From Alishewanella metallidurans (GTDB taxonomy: Bacteria > Pseudomonadota > Gammaproteobacteria > Enterobacterales > Alteromonadaceae), in assembly GCF_036983985.1 (NCBI RefSeq), contig NZ_JALAHQ010000003.1:186001-250000 (forward strand): DNA of 64,000 nucleotides, given 5' to 3'. The position numbers and the translations under genes were made by a program. The first letter of the stretch is position 1. Each line of letters begins with the position of its first letter. Below the pieces are notes generated by a model, which did not search any database, had not been told where the DNA came from, and saw nothing but the letters and a program-made list of their open reading frames with translations. Positions 8,654 to 17,584 of the stretch are shown piece by piece.

Positions 8654-11600
8654 ATGCAACTGAACAAAATTATGTCTCGTACTGCTATCGCTGTCGCTAT
8701 GGCAGTAGGTGTGGTTCACGCCCAGCAAATGAATAGCCCGTATGAAGTAAATATAAATCCAGCACAGTTACAGCAATCTGCTGATGCGACTGATGCGGTA
8801 TCTTATATTGTGCAAGTTAAAGGTAAAACAGGCGTAGAAAAAGCAGAAGAGCTAGGTGAGTTATTGCCAGCAAAGCAATCGGTAACAAAAGCGTTAAACC
8901 GTTATAATTCATCTTCTTCACGTATGCAAAGCTATACCGCGAGTTTAAAAGCCTTTCAAGAAAATTTAGCAGCGCAAAGCGGTGTTGATACTTTACTGCA
9001 TTCTTATACTCATACTTTTAACGGTTTCTCGGCAAAAATGACTGCTGCACAGGCAGAAACCTTACGTAATCATCCGAACGTGGTCGGTGTATGGCGTGAT
9101 GAATTACAACAATTAACCACGTCTAACACGCCCGCATTTCTTGGCCTTACTGATACGCCTAATGGTTTACATACGCTGGGTGTGAAAGGTGAAGATGTTG
9201 TAATCGGTATTGTTGATAGTGGTATTTGGCCAGAGCATCCAAGTTTTGCTGATGATGGCTCTTATGCGCCATTAGAAGGTTGGAATGGTACTTGTGACTC
9301 GGGCGAAGACACGGCTTTCACCTGTAACAATAAATTGATTGGTGCACGCTACTTTAATCAGTCGTTTGCCAGCACTTACGCTATTCAGCCAGGTGAGTTT
9401 ATTTCACCACGCGATGCTGATAACCACGGTACACACACCTCATCAACTGCCGGTGGTAATGCTGGAGTAACAGCCGTATTTAATGGCACGCCAGTAGCCA
9501 CTGTGTCGGGTATTGCACCACGTGCCCGTGTTGCTATGTACAAGGCGTGTTGGAATAGCGATTACGTTAGCCCAACAGGCGCACAAGAACGCGGCTGCTT
9601 CTACGGTGATACTATGGCCGCTATTGATGCTGCGGTTGCTGATGGCGTCGACGTTATTAACTATTCAATTGGCGGCAGTTTAACTGACCTAACTACTATA
9701 GCTGCTGCGGCTAAATTACGTGCAGCACAAGCTGGCGTGTTTGTTGCGGTGTCTGCCGGTAATAGTGGTCCAGGTGCTGGCACCGTTGGTACACCAGTAC
9801 CTTGGGTAACGACAGTGGCTGCGTCAACGTACGATGGTCTTAGTATTGCTAATGGTATTGAAGTAACTGCAGGTTCATTGCAAGGCACTTATATTGCGGT
9901 GGAAGGAGCTACGTCTAAGCCACTAAGTGCAACCGGTGATATTAGTGCTGATGTGGTAGTTGCTTCGCCATTATTAGCCTGTACGCCGTTAACTAATGCT
10001 GCGGATATTGCTGGAAAATTTGCGCTAATTCAGCGCGGTGATTGTTCGTTTGATATAAAAATTGCTGAAGCGCAAGCCGCAGGTGCTGCCGGTGTTATCG
10101 TTTATAACAATTCTGCAGTTGCTCCGATCCCTATGGGTGGTACTGACAGTTTCACTATTCCAGCGGTAATGACAACCTTAGCCGCAGGTACAGCGTTTAA
10201 TGCTGAAGTTACTGCTGGTGGTGTAGTAAATGTAAAAATGAGCCCGTCAATCTTTATTGAAGGCGTGCCTGAAGTAGGCAACCTAATGGCTGGCTTCTCG
10301 TCACGTGGTCCTAACATTGCAACTTATGATGTTATCAAGCCTGATATTACAGCGCCGGGTGTTAAGATTTTAGCCGGTGGTTCATCACAACCCATGTCTG
10401 GCCCAGCAGGTGTTAGCTTTATTTATCTGCAAGGTACGTCTATGTCTAGCCCGCATATTGCAGGTATGGCAGCATTAGTTAAAGAGGCGCATCCAAATTG
10501 GTCTCCAGCAATGATTAAATCAGCGCTAATGACTACAGCACGTCAGAACGTGAAAAAAGAAAATGGCACAACGCCTGCCGATCCGTTTGATTTTGGTGCA
10601 GGTCATGCTGTACCAAACAAAGCGACTGATCCAGGTTTAACTTATGATATTACTAGCTTAGATTACTTCGCTTTCTTATGTGGTGTAGGTAAATCTAGTT
10701 TTGTGCAAAGTGCGAGTGGTTATACTTGTGCGCAATTTGAGGCAGCAAACTATGATACTGATCCTAGTCAGCTGAACTTACCTTCTATAGCTATTGCAGA
10801 GTTAACAGCGGCGCAAACCTTAACTCGTGTAGTTACTGACGTGAGTGGTGCCGCATCAGTTTATACTGCGACCGTTCAAGCTCCAGCTGGTGTTGATGTT
10901 CAGGTACTTACTACCGAAGGTGGCAACACCATGGCAGTAGCTGCTGGTGCAACTGTTGGTTACGGTATCAAGTTTACGCCAAAAGCTAACGCTGTAATTG
11001 GCAAGTGGGCGTTTGGTGCAATTACGTGGTCTGATGGTGTGCATACTGTTCGCAGCCCAATTGCGATAAAGGTTGAATCACCTAAGTTAATTGTTGCGCC
11101 TGAAGTGGTTAAAGGTCTCGTAAAAGCTAAAGCTGGCCGCGTTGCCTTTGACGTACAAATGAACTTTAGCGGTGTAACCAGTGCCGAAGTTAGCGGTGTT
11201 AGTGCACCATTTGGTTCTAGCGGTGTGGTTTCGCAAGATGCGGATGGAGCTTTTACCTTTAATGAAGCAGGCTTAGGTTTCCATGCTTTCCTGGTGCCTG
11301 CGGGTACTAGTGTTGCACGTTTTAGTTTATACGACGGTTTATCTGATGTAGCTGGTGCCGATTTAGACTTACATGTTTATCGCTGTATTGCTTATTCATG
11401 TACTAGCGTTGGTACTTCACTGAATACGGGTGGTAATGAGGTAGTTACCGTGCTTAATCCGCAGCCAGCAGCTAATGATGCTGCAGGTGATTTCTACTTA
11501 GCCTTTGTGCATGGTTATGATTTAAAGGGCCAAGCCAAAGCTAACTATACTATGCCAGTTTGGGTAGTTGACGCACAAGAAACGACGACAAAACTGTCGG

Positions 11601-11755
11601 CAAGTACGCGTGCTATTGCTGGTAGGCCAAACATTGTTGCTGTGATGACAAATAACCTGACTGCAAGCGCATTCCCTTATTTGGGTGTGGTTTCCTTTAA
11701 AGATGCTAACGGCGTTAAGCAAGCTTCAACTTTGGTTGAAGTAACTGCTAACTAA
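8654..11755 (+). CDS. Secreted S8 family (subtilisin-like) serine protease with PA domain
   Basis: A 1033-residue exported protease. Order of parts: signal peptide (1-23, ending VHA), an I9-type propeptide (about 45-155), then a peptidase S8 domain with the triad Asp188 (IVDSGIWPEH), His258 (DNHGTHTSS) and Ser596 (GTSMSSPHIAG). A protease-associated (PA) domain is inserted between His and Ser, about residues 410-520 (IQRGDCSFDIKIAEAQAAGA). A fibronectin III-like module and a C-terminal beta domain (about 700-1033) follow. This architecture is that of the cucumisin/plant-type subtilases also common in marine gammaproteobacteria. The product probably digests external protein. It has a good GGAG ribosome-binding site, is monocistronic, and is closed by its own terminator. 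Confidence 0.95.
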   Translation: MQLNKIMSRTAIAVAMAVGVVHAQQMNSPYEVNINPAQLQQSADATDAVSYIVQVKGKTGVEKAEELGELLPAKQSVTKALNRYNSSSSRMQSYTASLKAFQENLAAQSGVDTLLHSYTHTFNGFSAKMTAAQAETLRNHPNVVGVWRDELQQLTTSNTPAFLGLTDTPNGLHTLGVKGEDVVIGIVDSGIWPEHPSFADDGSYAPLEGWNGTCDSGEDTAFTCNNKLIGARYFNQSFASTYAIQPGEFISPRDADNHGTHTSSTAGGNAGVTAVFNGTPVATVSGIAPRARVAMYKACWNSDYVSPTGAQERGCFYGDTMAAIDAAVADGVDVINYSIGGSLTDLTTIAAAAKLRAAQAGVFVAVSAGNSGPGAGTVGTPVPWVTTVAASTYDGLSIANGIEVTAGSLQGTYIAVEGATSKPLSATGDISADVVVASPLLACTPLTNAADIAGKFALIQRGDCSFDIKIAEAQAAGAAGVIVYNNSAVAPIPMGGTDSFTIPAVMTTLAAGTAFNAEVTAGGVVNVKMSPSIFIEGVPEVGNLMAGFSSRGPNIATYDVIKPDITAPGVKILAGGSSQPMSGPAGVSFIYLQGTSMSSPHIAGMAALVKEAHPNWSPAMIKSALMTTARQNVKKENGTTPADPFDFGAGHAVPNKATDPGLTYDITSLDYFAFLCGVGKSSFVQSASGYTCAQFEAANYDTDPSQLNLPSIAIAELTAAQTLTRVVTDVSGAASVYTATVQAPAGVDVQVLTTEGGNTMAVAAGATVGYGIKFTPKANAVIGKWAFGAITWSDGVHTVRSPIAIKVESPKLIVAPEVVKGLVKAKAGRVAFDVQMNFSGVTSAEVSGVSAPFGSSGVVSQDADGAFTFNEAGLGFHAFLVPAGTSVARFSLYDGLSDVAGADLDLHVYRCIAYSCTSVGTSLNTGGNEVVTVLNPQPAANDAAGDFYLAFVHGYDLKGQAKANYTMPVWVVDAQETTTKLSASTRAIAGRPNIVAVMTNNLTASAFPYLGVVSFKDANGVKQASTLVEVTAN

Positions 11756-11773
11756 GTTTTATGTAAATACCAA

Positions 11774-11801
11774 AAAGCCCAGCAATAAGCTGGGCTTTTT
11801 T
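11774..11801 (+). terminator. Rho-independent terminator after the S8 protease gene
   Basis: AAGCCCAGC - AATAA - GCTGGGCTT, a nine-bp stem followed by a T-run. It ends the protease transcript before the pstS promoter region. Confidence 0.9.
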
Positions 11802-11858
11802 ATTTGTGCTATCAGCTTAACTGCAAGGTATTAGTGCTCATCGAACAATCCCCCCTCG

Positions 11859-11876
11859 TTGTCATACTACTGTAAT
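11859..11876 (+). promoter_or_regulatory. Pho box upstream of pstS
   Basis: TTGTCAT - ACTA - CTGTAAT: two seven-base PhoB half-sites separated by four bases, close to the consensus CTGTCAT-AAAT-CTGTCAT. It ends 52 bases before the pstS start. Position, spacing and gene identity all agree, so this is a confident PhoB site. Confidence 0.82.
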
Positions 11877-11928
11877 AAATATGCAGCAAACTAGTGCTGT
11901 ATTTACATTGGACAGCCAAGGAAAAGAT

Positions 11929-12960
11929 ATGAAGCCGAATAAAAAAGCGACTATGTTGCTAATTTCTGTAACCGCTTTAGCGCTATCAGCGATGGCTGAG
12001 GCAAAAAGTCGCGATACCATTCAAATTGCCGGTTCCTCTACAGTACTGCCCTTTTCGTCAATTGTCGCCGAGGAGTTTGGTAATAACTTTGCGCAGTTTC
12101 GCACGCCGGTGGTTGGTTCAGGTGGCTCGTCAGGTGGCTTACGTCAGTTTTGCCAAGGCGTCGGTGAGAACACTATTGATGTGGCCAATTCTTCGCGAAA
12201 AATTCGGCCCAATGAGGTTGAAGCCTGCAAAGCTAATGGGGTAAAACAAATTATTGAAATAAAAATTGGTTACGATGGCATTGTGTTTGCGTCGCGCACC
12301 GATGCTGCAGTGTTTAAATTAGAGCCACAGCATATATTTTTAGCGCAGGCGGCTAAGGTGCCACAGGCCGGAAAGCTAGTAGTAAACCCCTATACGCGCT
12401 GGAATCAAATTGATAAAAACCTGCCAGATCAGGACATACTCCTGGCTATTCCGGGCTCTAATCACGGTACGCGAGAAGTGTATGAAGAAAAAGTGGTGAT
12501 CCCCGGCTGTGAAAGTTTAGCCGAAATTAAGACGCTAGAACAAAGCGAAGCTAAAGCTATTTGTACTGCCACCCGTAATGATGGTCGAGTAGTTGAAATT
12601 GCTGGAGATTACACTGAAGCGTTAGCGCGCTTAACAGCGCAAAAAGAAACCTTGGGCGTATTTGGTTTAAGTTTTTATGAAGCTAACCGCGACCGCATTA
12701 AAGTAGCCACCATGTCCGGTGTTGAGCCAAATTTAGATACCATTATTGCTGGTGAATATCCGGTATCGCGCCCGCTGTATATATACATTAAAGGCGCTCA
12801 TATCGGTGTAGTGCCAGGCTTACAAGAATATGCGTTATTTCATGTTAGTGACACTATGTCTGGCTTTGGCAGTGTGCTAGAAAGTGCCGGTTTAATACCT
12901 CTTGCTAATGCTGAACGTGAGCAAATGCAGCAGAATATTAAGCTTAAAGCGTCACTCTAG
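11929..12960 (+). CDS. pstS: Phosphate ABC transporter substrate-binding protein
   Basis: Periplasmic phosphate receptor for the PstCAB importer. The mature protein opens with DTIQIAGSSTVLPFSSIVAEEFG and continues with GSGGSSGGLRQFC, the phosphate-contacting loop of the PstS-like (PBP_like) family; IPGSNHGTREVYEE around residue 180 is a second conserved loop. Start at ATG 11929 is chosen because AAGGAAAAG precedes it and it begins a signal peptide (MKPNKK ... MAEA); the frame is open 48 bases further upstream. Length 343 residues. Its own Pho box and terminator separate it from pstCAB, so receptor dosage can exceed that of the permease. Confidence 0.93.
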   Translation: MKPNKKATMLLISVTALALSAMAEAKSRDTIQIAGSSTVLPFSSIVAEEFGNNFAQFRTPVVGSGGSSGGLRQFCQGVGENTIDVANSSRKIRPNEVEACKANGVKQIIEIKIGYDGIVFASRTDAAVFKLEPQHIFLAQAAKVPQAGKLVVNPYTRWNQIDKNLPDQDILLAIPGSNHGTREVYEEKVVIPGCESLAEIKTLEQSEAKAICTATRNDGRVVEIAGDYTEALARLTAQKETLGVFGLSFYEANRDRIKVATMSGVEPNLDTIIAGEYPVSRPLYIYIKGAHIGVVPGLQEYALFHVSDTMSGFGSVLESAGLIPLANAEREQMQQNIKLKASL

Positions 12961-12980
12961 TAAGCTCAGATGTGCGGTTA

Positions 12981-13010
12981 AAAAAGAGCTATGTCATATA
13001 GCTCTTTTTT
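12981..13010 (+). terminator. Rho-independent terminator after pstS
   Basis: AAAAAGAGCTAT - GTCAT - ATAGCTCTTTTT, a twelve-bp stem ending in T residues. The A-tract on the left makes it potentially active in both directions. It isolates pstS from pstC, which has its own Pho box just downstream. Confidence 0.88.
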
Positions 13011-13021
13011 GCTTACGGCTA

Positions 13022-13050
13022 TTGTCATAAAACTGAAATATAACTGACTT
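13022..13050 (+). promoter_or_regulatory. Three-unit Pho box upstream of pstC
   Basis: TTGTCAT - AAAA - CTGAAAT - ATAA - CTGACTT: three seven-base units with exact 11-base periodicity, as expected for tandem PhoB dimers. It ends 51 bases before the pstC ATG. The first unit is nearly perfect; the third is weaker. Confidence 0.82.
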
Positions 13051-13101
13051 ACACTACGCACCAGAATACCTTATCTAAAAAACGACTTTTATGGAGCAAC
13101 C

Positions 13102-14481
13102 ATGAGTAACCTTTCGTTAATTTTAGTGCTATTGCTAGTTATGGCGCTAGGTTACCAATTTGGTCTGGTTCGCAGCCGAAACGTTGCTAAGTCGCAGCTT
13201 AATGTGCCCATGCATTCTCGCTCACATCATTACGGTATGTTGGTTGCGTTATGGGCGGCACTGCCCGCATTTATTATTTTACTGCTGTGGTTGTGGTTGG
13301 CGCCAACAGTGATTAATAGCATGCTGTTATCGGCAGTACCTATAGATGTAACTAGCTTAAAAGCGGACGAGCTTCGTGTAATGCTACAGCGCATTAGTAA
13401 TTTAGCCGGCAACTTTGGTGTAGTTGCTGATGCGGAGCCTTGGGAGCGCGCAGCAGCGGATCACCTGCGGCAGCTTAAGGCCAACAGCACTATTGTTCTT
13501 AGTGCGCTAATGGCCGTTATTGTGGCTATTGGTATGCTAGTTAGCTTGTATAGCATTACACCCAAACTAAAAGCACGGCATCAAATAGAGCGCGTAGTTA
13601 AAGTCTTGCTGATCCTGTGCTCTGCCGTTGCGGTGTTAACGACCATTGGCATAGTGTTATCAATGGTGGGCGAAACGCTAAAGTTTTTTAGTTATATTCC
13701 GCCTACTGAGTTTTTCTTCGGCACCAGTTGGAACCCTCGATTTTCAACAGTCGGCACCCAGCAGCAAGGCAGTTTTGGCTTATTGCCCCTGTTGGCGGGC
13801 ACCACACTAATTGCCGGTATTGCCATGCTGGTCGCGATACCTCTGGGACTGATGGTAGCCGTCTATTTGGCAGAATATGCATCATTGCGTTTTCGTAATA
13901 TCGCGAAGCCATTAATTGAAGTTCTCGCTGGCATTCCTACTATTGTTTATGGCTTTTTTGCCTTGGTTAGTGTTGGCCCCTTTTTACGTGATTTAGGTGC
14001 AGCGCTTGGCCTTAATATTAACGCTACCTCAGCGTTAACGGCCGGCGTAGTGATGGGTATTATGATTATTCCGTTTATTTCATCGTTGTCAGACGACATT
14101 CTTACTCAGGTACCCAAAGCCATGCGTGATGGCTCTTTAGGCCTTGGCGCAACAAAATCAGAAACTATTTTAAAAGTAGTATTACCTGCTGCCTTGCCCG
14201 GTATTGTTGGCGCGGTATTACTAGCCGCCAGTCGCGCTATTGGGGAAACTATGATTGTGGTACTCGCAGCCGGTAATAGCCCAGCGCTTACTGCTAACCC
14301 GTTTGAAGCGGTGTCTACGGTTACGGTAACTATAGTGAACCAGCTAACCGGTGATAACGACTTTTCCAGCCCGCAATCGCTAGTCGCATTTGCCCTAGGC
14401 TTAACCCTATTTGTTATTACCTTGCTATTAAACGTTATGGCACTGGTGATAGTGCGTAAATACCGTGAGCAATACGAGTAA
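13102..14481 (+). CDS. pstC: Phosphate ABC transporter permease PstC, long form
   Basis: One of two inner-membrane subunits of the high-affinity phosphate importer. The binding-protein-dependent permease domain occupies about residues 225-455, with the EAA-like loop DILTQVPKAMRDGSLGLGAT near 330-350. With 459 residues it is far longer than the E. coli protein (about 319). The extra N-terminal part holds a first membrane helix (1-20), a second near 45-70, an external stretch about 75-125, and two further helices. This long PstC/PstA pair is found in a subset of marine gammaproteobacteria. The start has an ATGGAGCAACC leader with a GGAG site. pstA follows after three bases. Confidence 0.93.
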   Translation: MSNLSLILVLLLVMALGYQFGLVRSRNVAKSQLNVPMHSRSHHYGMLVALWAALPAFIILLLWLWLAPTVINSMLLSAVPIDVTSLKADELRVMLQRISNLAGNFGVVADAEPWERAAADHLRQLKANSTIVLSALMAVIVAIGMLVSLYSITPKLKARHQIERVVKVLLILCSAVAVLTTIGIVLSMVGETLKFFSYIPPTEFFFGTSWNPRFSTVGTQQQGSFGLLPLLAGTTLIAGIAMLVAIPLGLMVAVYLAEYASLRFRNIAKPLIEVLAGIPTIVYGFFALVSVGPFLRDLGAALGLNINATSALTAGVVMGIMIIPFISSLSDDILTQVPKAMRDGSLGLGATKSETILKVVLPAALPGIVGAVLLAASRAIGETMIVVLAAGNSPALTANPFEAVSTVTVTIVNQLTGDNDFSSPQSLVAFALGLTLFVITLLLNVMALVIVRKYREQYE

Positions 14482-14484
14482 GAC

Positions 14485-15855
14485 ATGACGATTATTACCG
14501 ATAAATCTATACCGCATACTGCAACGTTAAGCTTAGTGCAGCAAAAGGTGATTGCTTCATTGCGCCACCGTCAGCGTAAAGAAACTTGGTTTCGCCGCTT
14601 GGGTTTTAGCGCGGTGCTTATTAGCTTGGCGTTAGTGGCTATTTTATTTACCAATATATTTTCTAAAGGGTTACCCGCATTTTGGCAGTCTGCTATTACT
14701 TTAGATATTTATTTTGACCCACAAATTATTGCTATTTCAGCTAAGCCAGAGCGTCGCGCTGATGAATTGGCCGCTGATTATCAACAGCGTTTTCTGGCGT
14801 GGCAAACGGAAGTCGGTTTTATTAACTTTAATCGCTTAATAACCGATAGCTTGCAAAAAGTGGTGCCAGATGGCACCAAACATAAACGCGACCTCGCACG
14901 CTTGGTAACATCGGGTGAGCGCTTTGCTTTGCGAGATATGGTTGTAGCTGAGCCGAGTATTATTGGCCAAACCCGCCGTTTAAACCTGTTAACCGACGCC
15001 AATATTGATGTTTGGTTAAAAGGTAATATTGACCGCAGTTTACCCGACGAGCAACAGCAACTTAGTGCCAACATGCGCGACTGGGTAGATGCATTAGCGG
15101 CAAATGGGGTGATCAAAAATCGTTTTAGCCTAGCCCTATTTATGAATGCAGATTCACGTAGTTCGCTAGCATCAGCCGGTTTGGCTGGTGCCTTTATGGG
15201 CTCTTTTTATATGATGTTGGTGGTGATCTTTTTAGCCGTGCCAATGGCAGTTGGCGCGGCCATTTATTTAGAAGAGTTTGCACCACGCAATAAACTGACT
15301 GACTTAGTTGAAGTAAATATTAATAACTTGGCAGCAGTGCCTTCTATTGTGTTTGGTTTACTTGGAGCGTCGGTGCTAATTGGCTGGTTTAATTTACCCA
15401 TGTCGGCACCTATTGTTGGTGGTTTAGTGTTGTCGTTAATGACGCTACCAACCGTTATTATTGCGACCCGCTCAACGTTAAAGGCAATACCGCCATCTAT
15501 TCGTCAGGCAGCACTGGGGCTTGGTGCTTCAAAAATGCAGTCTATTTTTCACCATGTGTTGCCGCTAGCCATACCGGGTATTTTAACCGGTGCCATTTTA
15601 GGTGTCGCTCAAGCCTTGGGTGAAACCGCACCGCTATTGCTTATCGGCATGAAGTCCTTTGTCGCATCAGTACCGGCGTCACCCTTGGAGCAGGCCAGTG
15701 CTTTACCAGTACAAATTTATTTATGGCAGGGTAATGAGTTGCGTAACTTTTTTGAAGCCCGTACCTCTGCCGCTATTATTGTATTGCTAATGATGATGCT
15801 AAGTTTAAATGGCGTAGCGATATGGCTGCGGAGAAAATATCAGCGGCACTGGTAA
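14485..15855 (+). CDS. pstA: Phosphate ABC transporter permease PstA, long form
   Basis: Partner permease of PstC. The transport domain is C-terminal (about residues 235-456) with the cytoplasmic coupling loop STLKAIPPSIRQAALGLGAS near 330-350 and ALGETAPLLLIG near 380. It is 456 residues against about 296 in E. coli. The extension contains one membrane helix (about 38-58) and a charged region of roughly 165 residues (about 65-230) predicted to lie in the periplasm, where it could contact PstS. pstC ends three bases upstream, so translation is probably coupled; pstB begins 59 bases downstream. Confidence 0.93.
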   Translation: MTIITDKSIPHTATLSLVQQKVIASLRHRQRKETWFRRLGFSAVLISLALVAILFTNIFSKGLPAFWQSAITLDIYFDPQIIAISAKPERRADELAADYQQRFLAWQTEVGFINFNRLITDSLQKVVPDGTKHKRDLARLVTSGERFALRDMVVAEPSIIGQTRRLNLLTDANIDVWLKGNIDRSLPDEQQQLSANMRDWVDALAANGVIKNRFSLALFMNADSRSSLASAGLAGAFMGSFYMMLVVIFLAVPMAVGAAIYLEEFAPRNKLTDLVEVNINNLAAVPSIVFGLLGASVLIGWFNLPMSAPIVGGLVLSLMTLPTVIIATRSTLKAIPPSIRQAALGLGASKMQSIFHHVLPLAIPGILTGAILGVAQALGETAPLLLIGMKSFVASVPASPLEQASALPVQIYLWQGNELRNFFEARTSAAIIVLLMMMLSLNGVAIWLRRKYQRHW

Positions 15856-15914
15856 GCGAGCGAAGCAGCTGCGGTAACAAAAGAATTTTCGATTTTAAGG
15901 TAACGGATAAACGC

Positions 15915-16685
15915 ATGACTAACTCAGCCCCGATAAAAATTAGCGCAAAAGATGTAGCGGTGTTCTATGGCAATAATCAGGCGCTGCATGGCATCAGTAT
16001 GGACGTATACCAAAATGAAGTTATCGCGTTTATAGGCCCTTCAGGCTGCGGTAAATCAACATTTTTACGCTGTATGAACCGGATGAACGATACCATTGAG
16101 CACTGTCGAGTTACAGGCAGCATTTTACTTGATAATCAGGATATTCATCAGCCGGAGCTAGACGTCGTGCAGTTGCGCGCACAGGTGGGCATGGTGTTTC
16201 AAAAGCCGAACCCCTTTCCTAAGTCCATTTATGAAAATATTGCCTATGGCCCGAAATTGCATGGTTTAGCGGCGCGCAAAGCCGATTTAGACGACATTGT
16301 TGAATCGAGCCTACGCCGTGCGGGGTTATGGAATGAAGTAAAAGATCGTTTAGACCAACCCGGCACCGGTTTGTCTGGTGGCCAGCAGCAACGTTTATGT
16401 ATTGCCAGAACCATCGCGGTAAGCCCAGAAGTTATTCTAATGGACGAGCCGTGTTCAGCGCTTGACCCTATTGCTACCTTGATTATTGAAGAGCTTATTG
16501 ATGAGCTAAAGCAAAATTTCACTATTGTGATGGTGACACACAATATGCAGCAGGCTGCGAGAATATCTGATCGTACAGCATTTTTTCATATGGGTAATTT
16601 AATTGAATTGGGTAACACCAATGATCTTTTTACTAACCCAAAGTTAAAACGCACAGAGGACTATATTACTGGACGTTACGGTTAA
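15915..16685 (+). CDS. pstB: Phosphate ABC transporter ATP-binding protein
   Basis: ATPase of the PstSCAB importer, also needed for PhoR silencing when phosphate is plentiful. Walker A is GPSGCGKST, the signature is LSGGQQQRLCIAR, Walker B is VILMDEPCSALDP and the switch histidine is in VMVTHN. I start it at ATG 15915 (MTNSAPIKI), giving 256 residues against 257 in E. coli; the frame runs upstream into the end of pstA, but those 31 residues do not look like PstB. The ribosome-binding site is weak. Confidence 0.95.
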   Translation: MTNSAPIKISAKDVAVFYGNNQALHGISMDVYQNEVIAFIGPSGCGKSTFLRCMNRMNDTIEHCRVTGSILLDNQDIHQPELDVVQLRAQVGMVFQKPNPFPKSIYENIAYGPKLHGLAARKADLDDIVESSLRRAGLWNEVKDRLDQPGTGLSGGQQQRLCIARTIAVSPEVILMDEPCSALDPIATLIIEELIDELKQNFTIVMVTHNMQQAARISDRTAFFHMGNLIELGNTNDLFTNPKLKRTEDYITGRYG

Positions 16686-16727
16686 ATGTTATGGCCAGCG
16701 CTATCACAATTTTAGGAGACGAATGTT

Positions 16728-17447
16728 ATGCCAAACAGTAAGCTCGGCAGCCATTATTCGCAGGCTTATGATGCAGAATTACACCAAGCCGTAGTCTGCT
16801 TATTGCAAATGGCTACACTAGCACAACAGCAGCTAACCGATGCTATGGCAGCGTTTACCACCGCTAATTTAACCTTAGCGCAGCAAGTAAAAGCGTTTGA
16901 CCGCAAGGTAAATACTTTTGAAGTAGAGATAAGTGAGCATTGTTTACTTATTTTAGCTAGGCGCCAGCCAGCAGCGAGTGACCTGCGTTTAGTGCTATCA
17001 GTGCTAAAAGCGGTTAATGATATTGAACGCATTGGCGACTTAGCTAAGCGAATTGCTAAAGTACTGCTAAAAGAGCCTGATAGTAATCGTCCACAGCCGG
17101 CACAGCTAGGGCAGTTAACGCTAATGGGCACAAAGGTGTTACAGATGCTAAGCCGTGCCTTAGTGGCATTTGAACGTGTTGATGCCAGTGAAGCATTAAC
17201 AGTACTGCGAGCAGATAGTGCCATTGACGCGGATTATGCTGGCATTACCCAGCAGTGTTTGCAGGATATGCGTCAAAATGCCGAAAAAATTACCACCAGC
17301 TTACAAATTATGCAGGTTGCTAAAGCGTTAGAGCGGGTTGGTGATCATGCGCGAAATATTTGTGAGCACACTATATTTTTGCGCACCAGCCGTAATGTTG
17401 CTCACTTAAGTGATACCGAGTTGCAACAAGTGGTAGATGAAGGGTAG
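16728..17447 (+). CDS. phoU: Phosphate signalling protein PhoU (pst-linked)
   Basis: Cytoplasmic helical protein that links the Pst transporter to PhoR and keeps the Pho regulon off in high phosphate. It has 239 residues with two PhoU repeats. The first includes RQPAASDLRLVLSVLKAVND followed by IERIGDLAKRIAK, the second KALERVGDHARNICEHTIF; the E/DxxxD metal-binding pattern is kept in both. It lies 42 bases after pstB with a GGAG site, and is the last gene of the pstCAB-phoU operon. A second PhoU gene lies at 31.5 kb. Confidence 0.95.
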   Translation: MPNSKLGSHYSQAYDAELHQAVVCLLQMATLAQQQLTDAMAAFTTANLTLAQQVKAFDRKVNTFEVEISEHCLLILARRQPAASDLRLVLSVLKAVNDIERIGDLAKRIAKVLLKEPDSNRPQPAQLGQLTLMGTKVLQMLSRALVAFERVDASEALTVLRADSAIDADYAGITQQCLQDMRQNAEKITTSLQIMQVAKALERVGDHARNICEHTIFLRTSRNVAHLSDTELQQVVDEG

Positions 17448-17471
17448 CTAAAAGTAAGTAAATACAATATT

Positions 17472-17495
17472 AAAGAGGCTATGGCCTCTTTTTTT
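17472..17495 (+). terminator. Rho-independent terminator after phoU
   Basis: AAAGAGGC - TATG - GCCTCTTT, an 8-bp stem with a four-base loop and a T-run. It closes the pstCAB-phoU operon. Confidence 0.9.
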
Positions 17496-17584
17496 ATGTT
17501 ATTTTCTATAAGCGTAAAATACAAAAAATCGCCAAGTCGGTTAGACTAATGGCAGATTTATTCTGCATTAACTTAGGTGCACAT

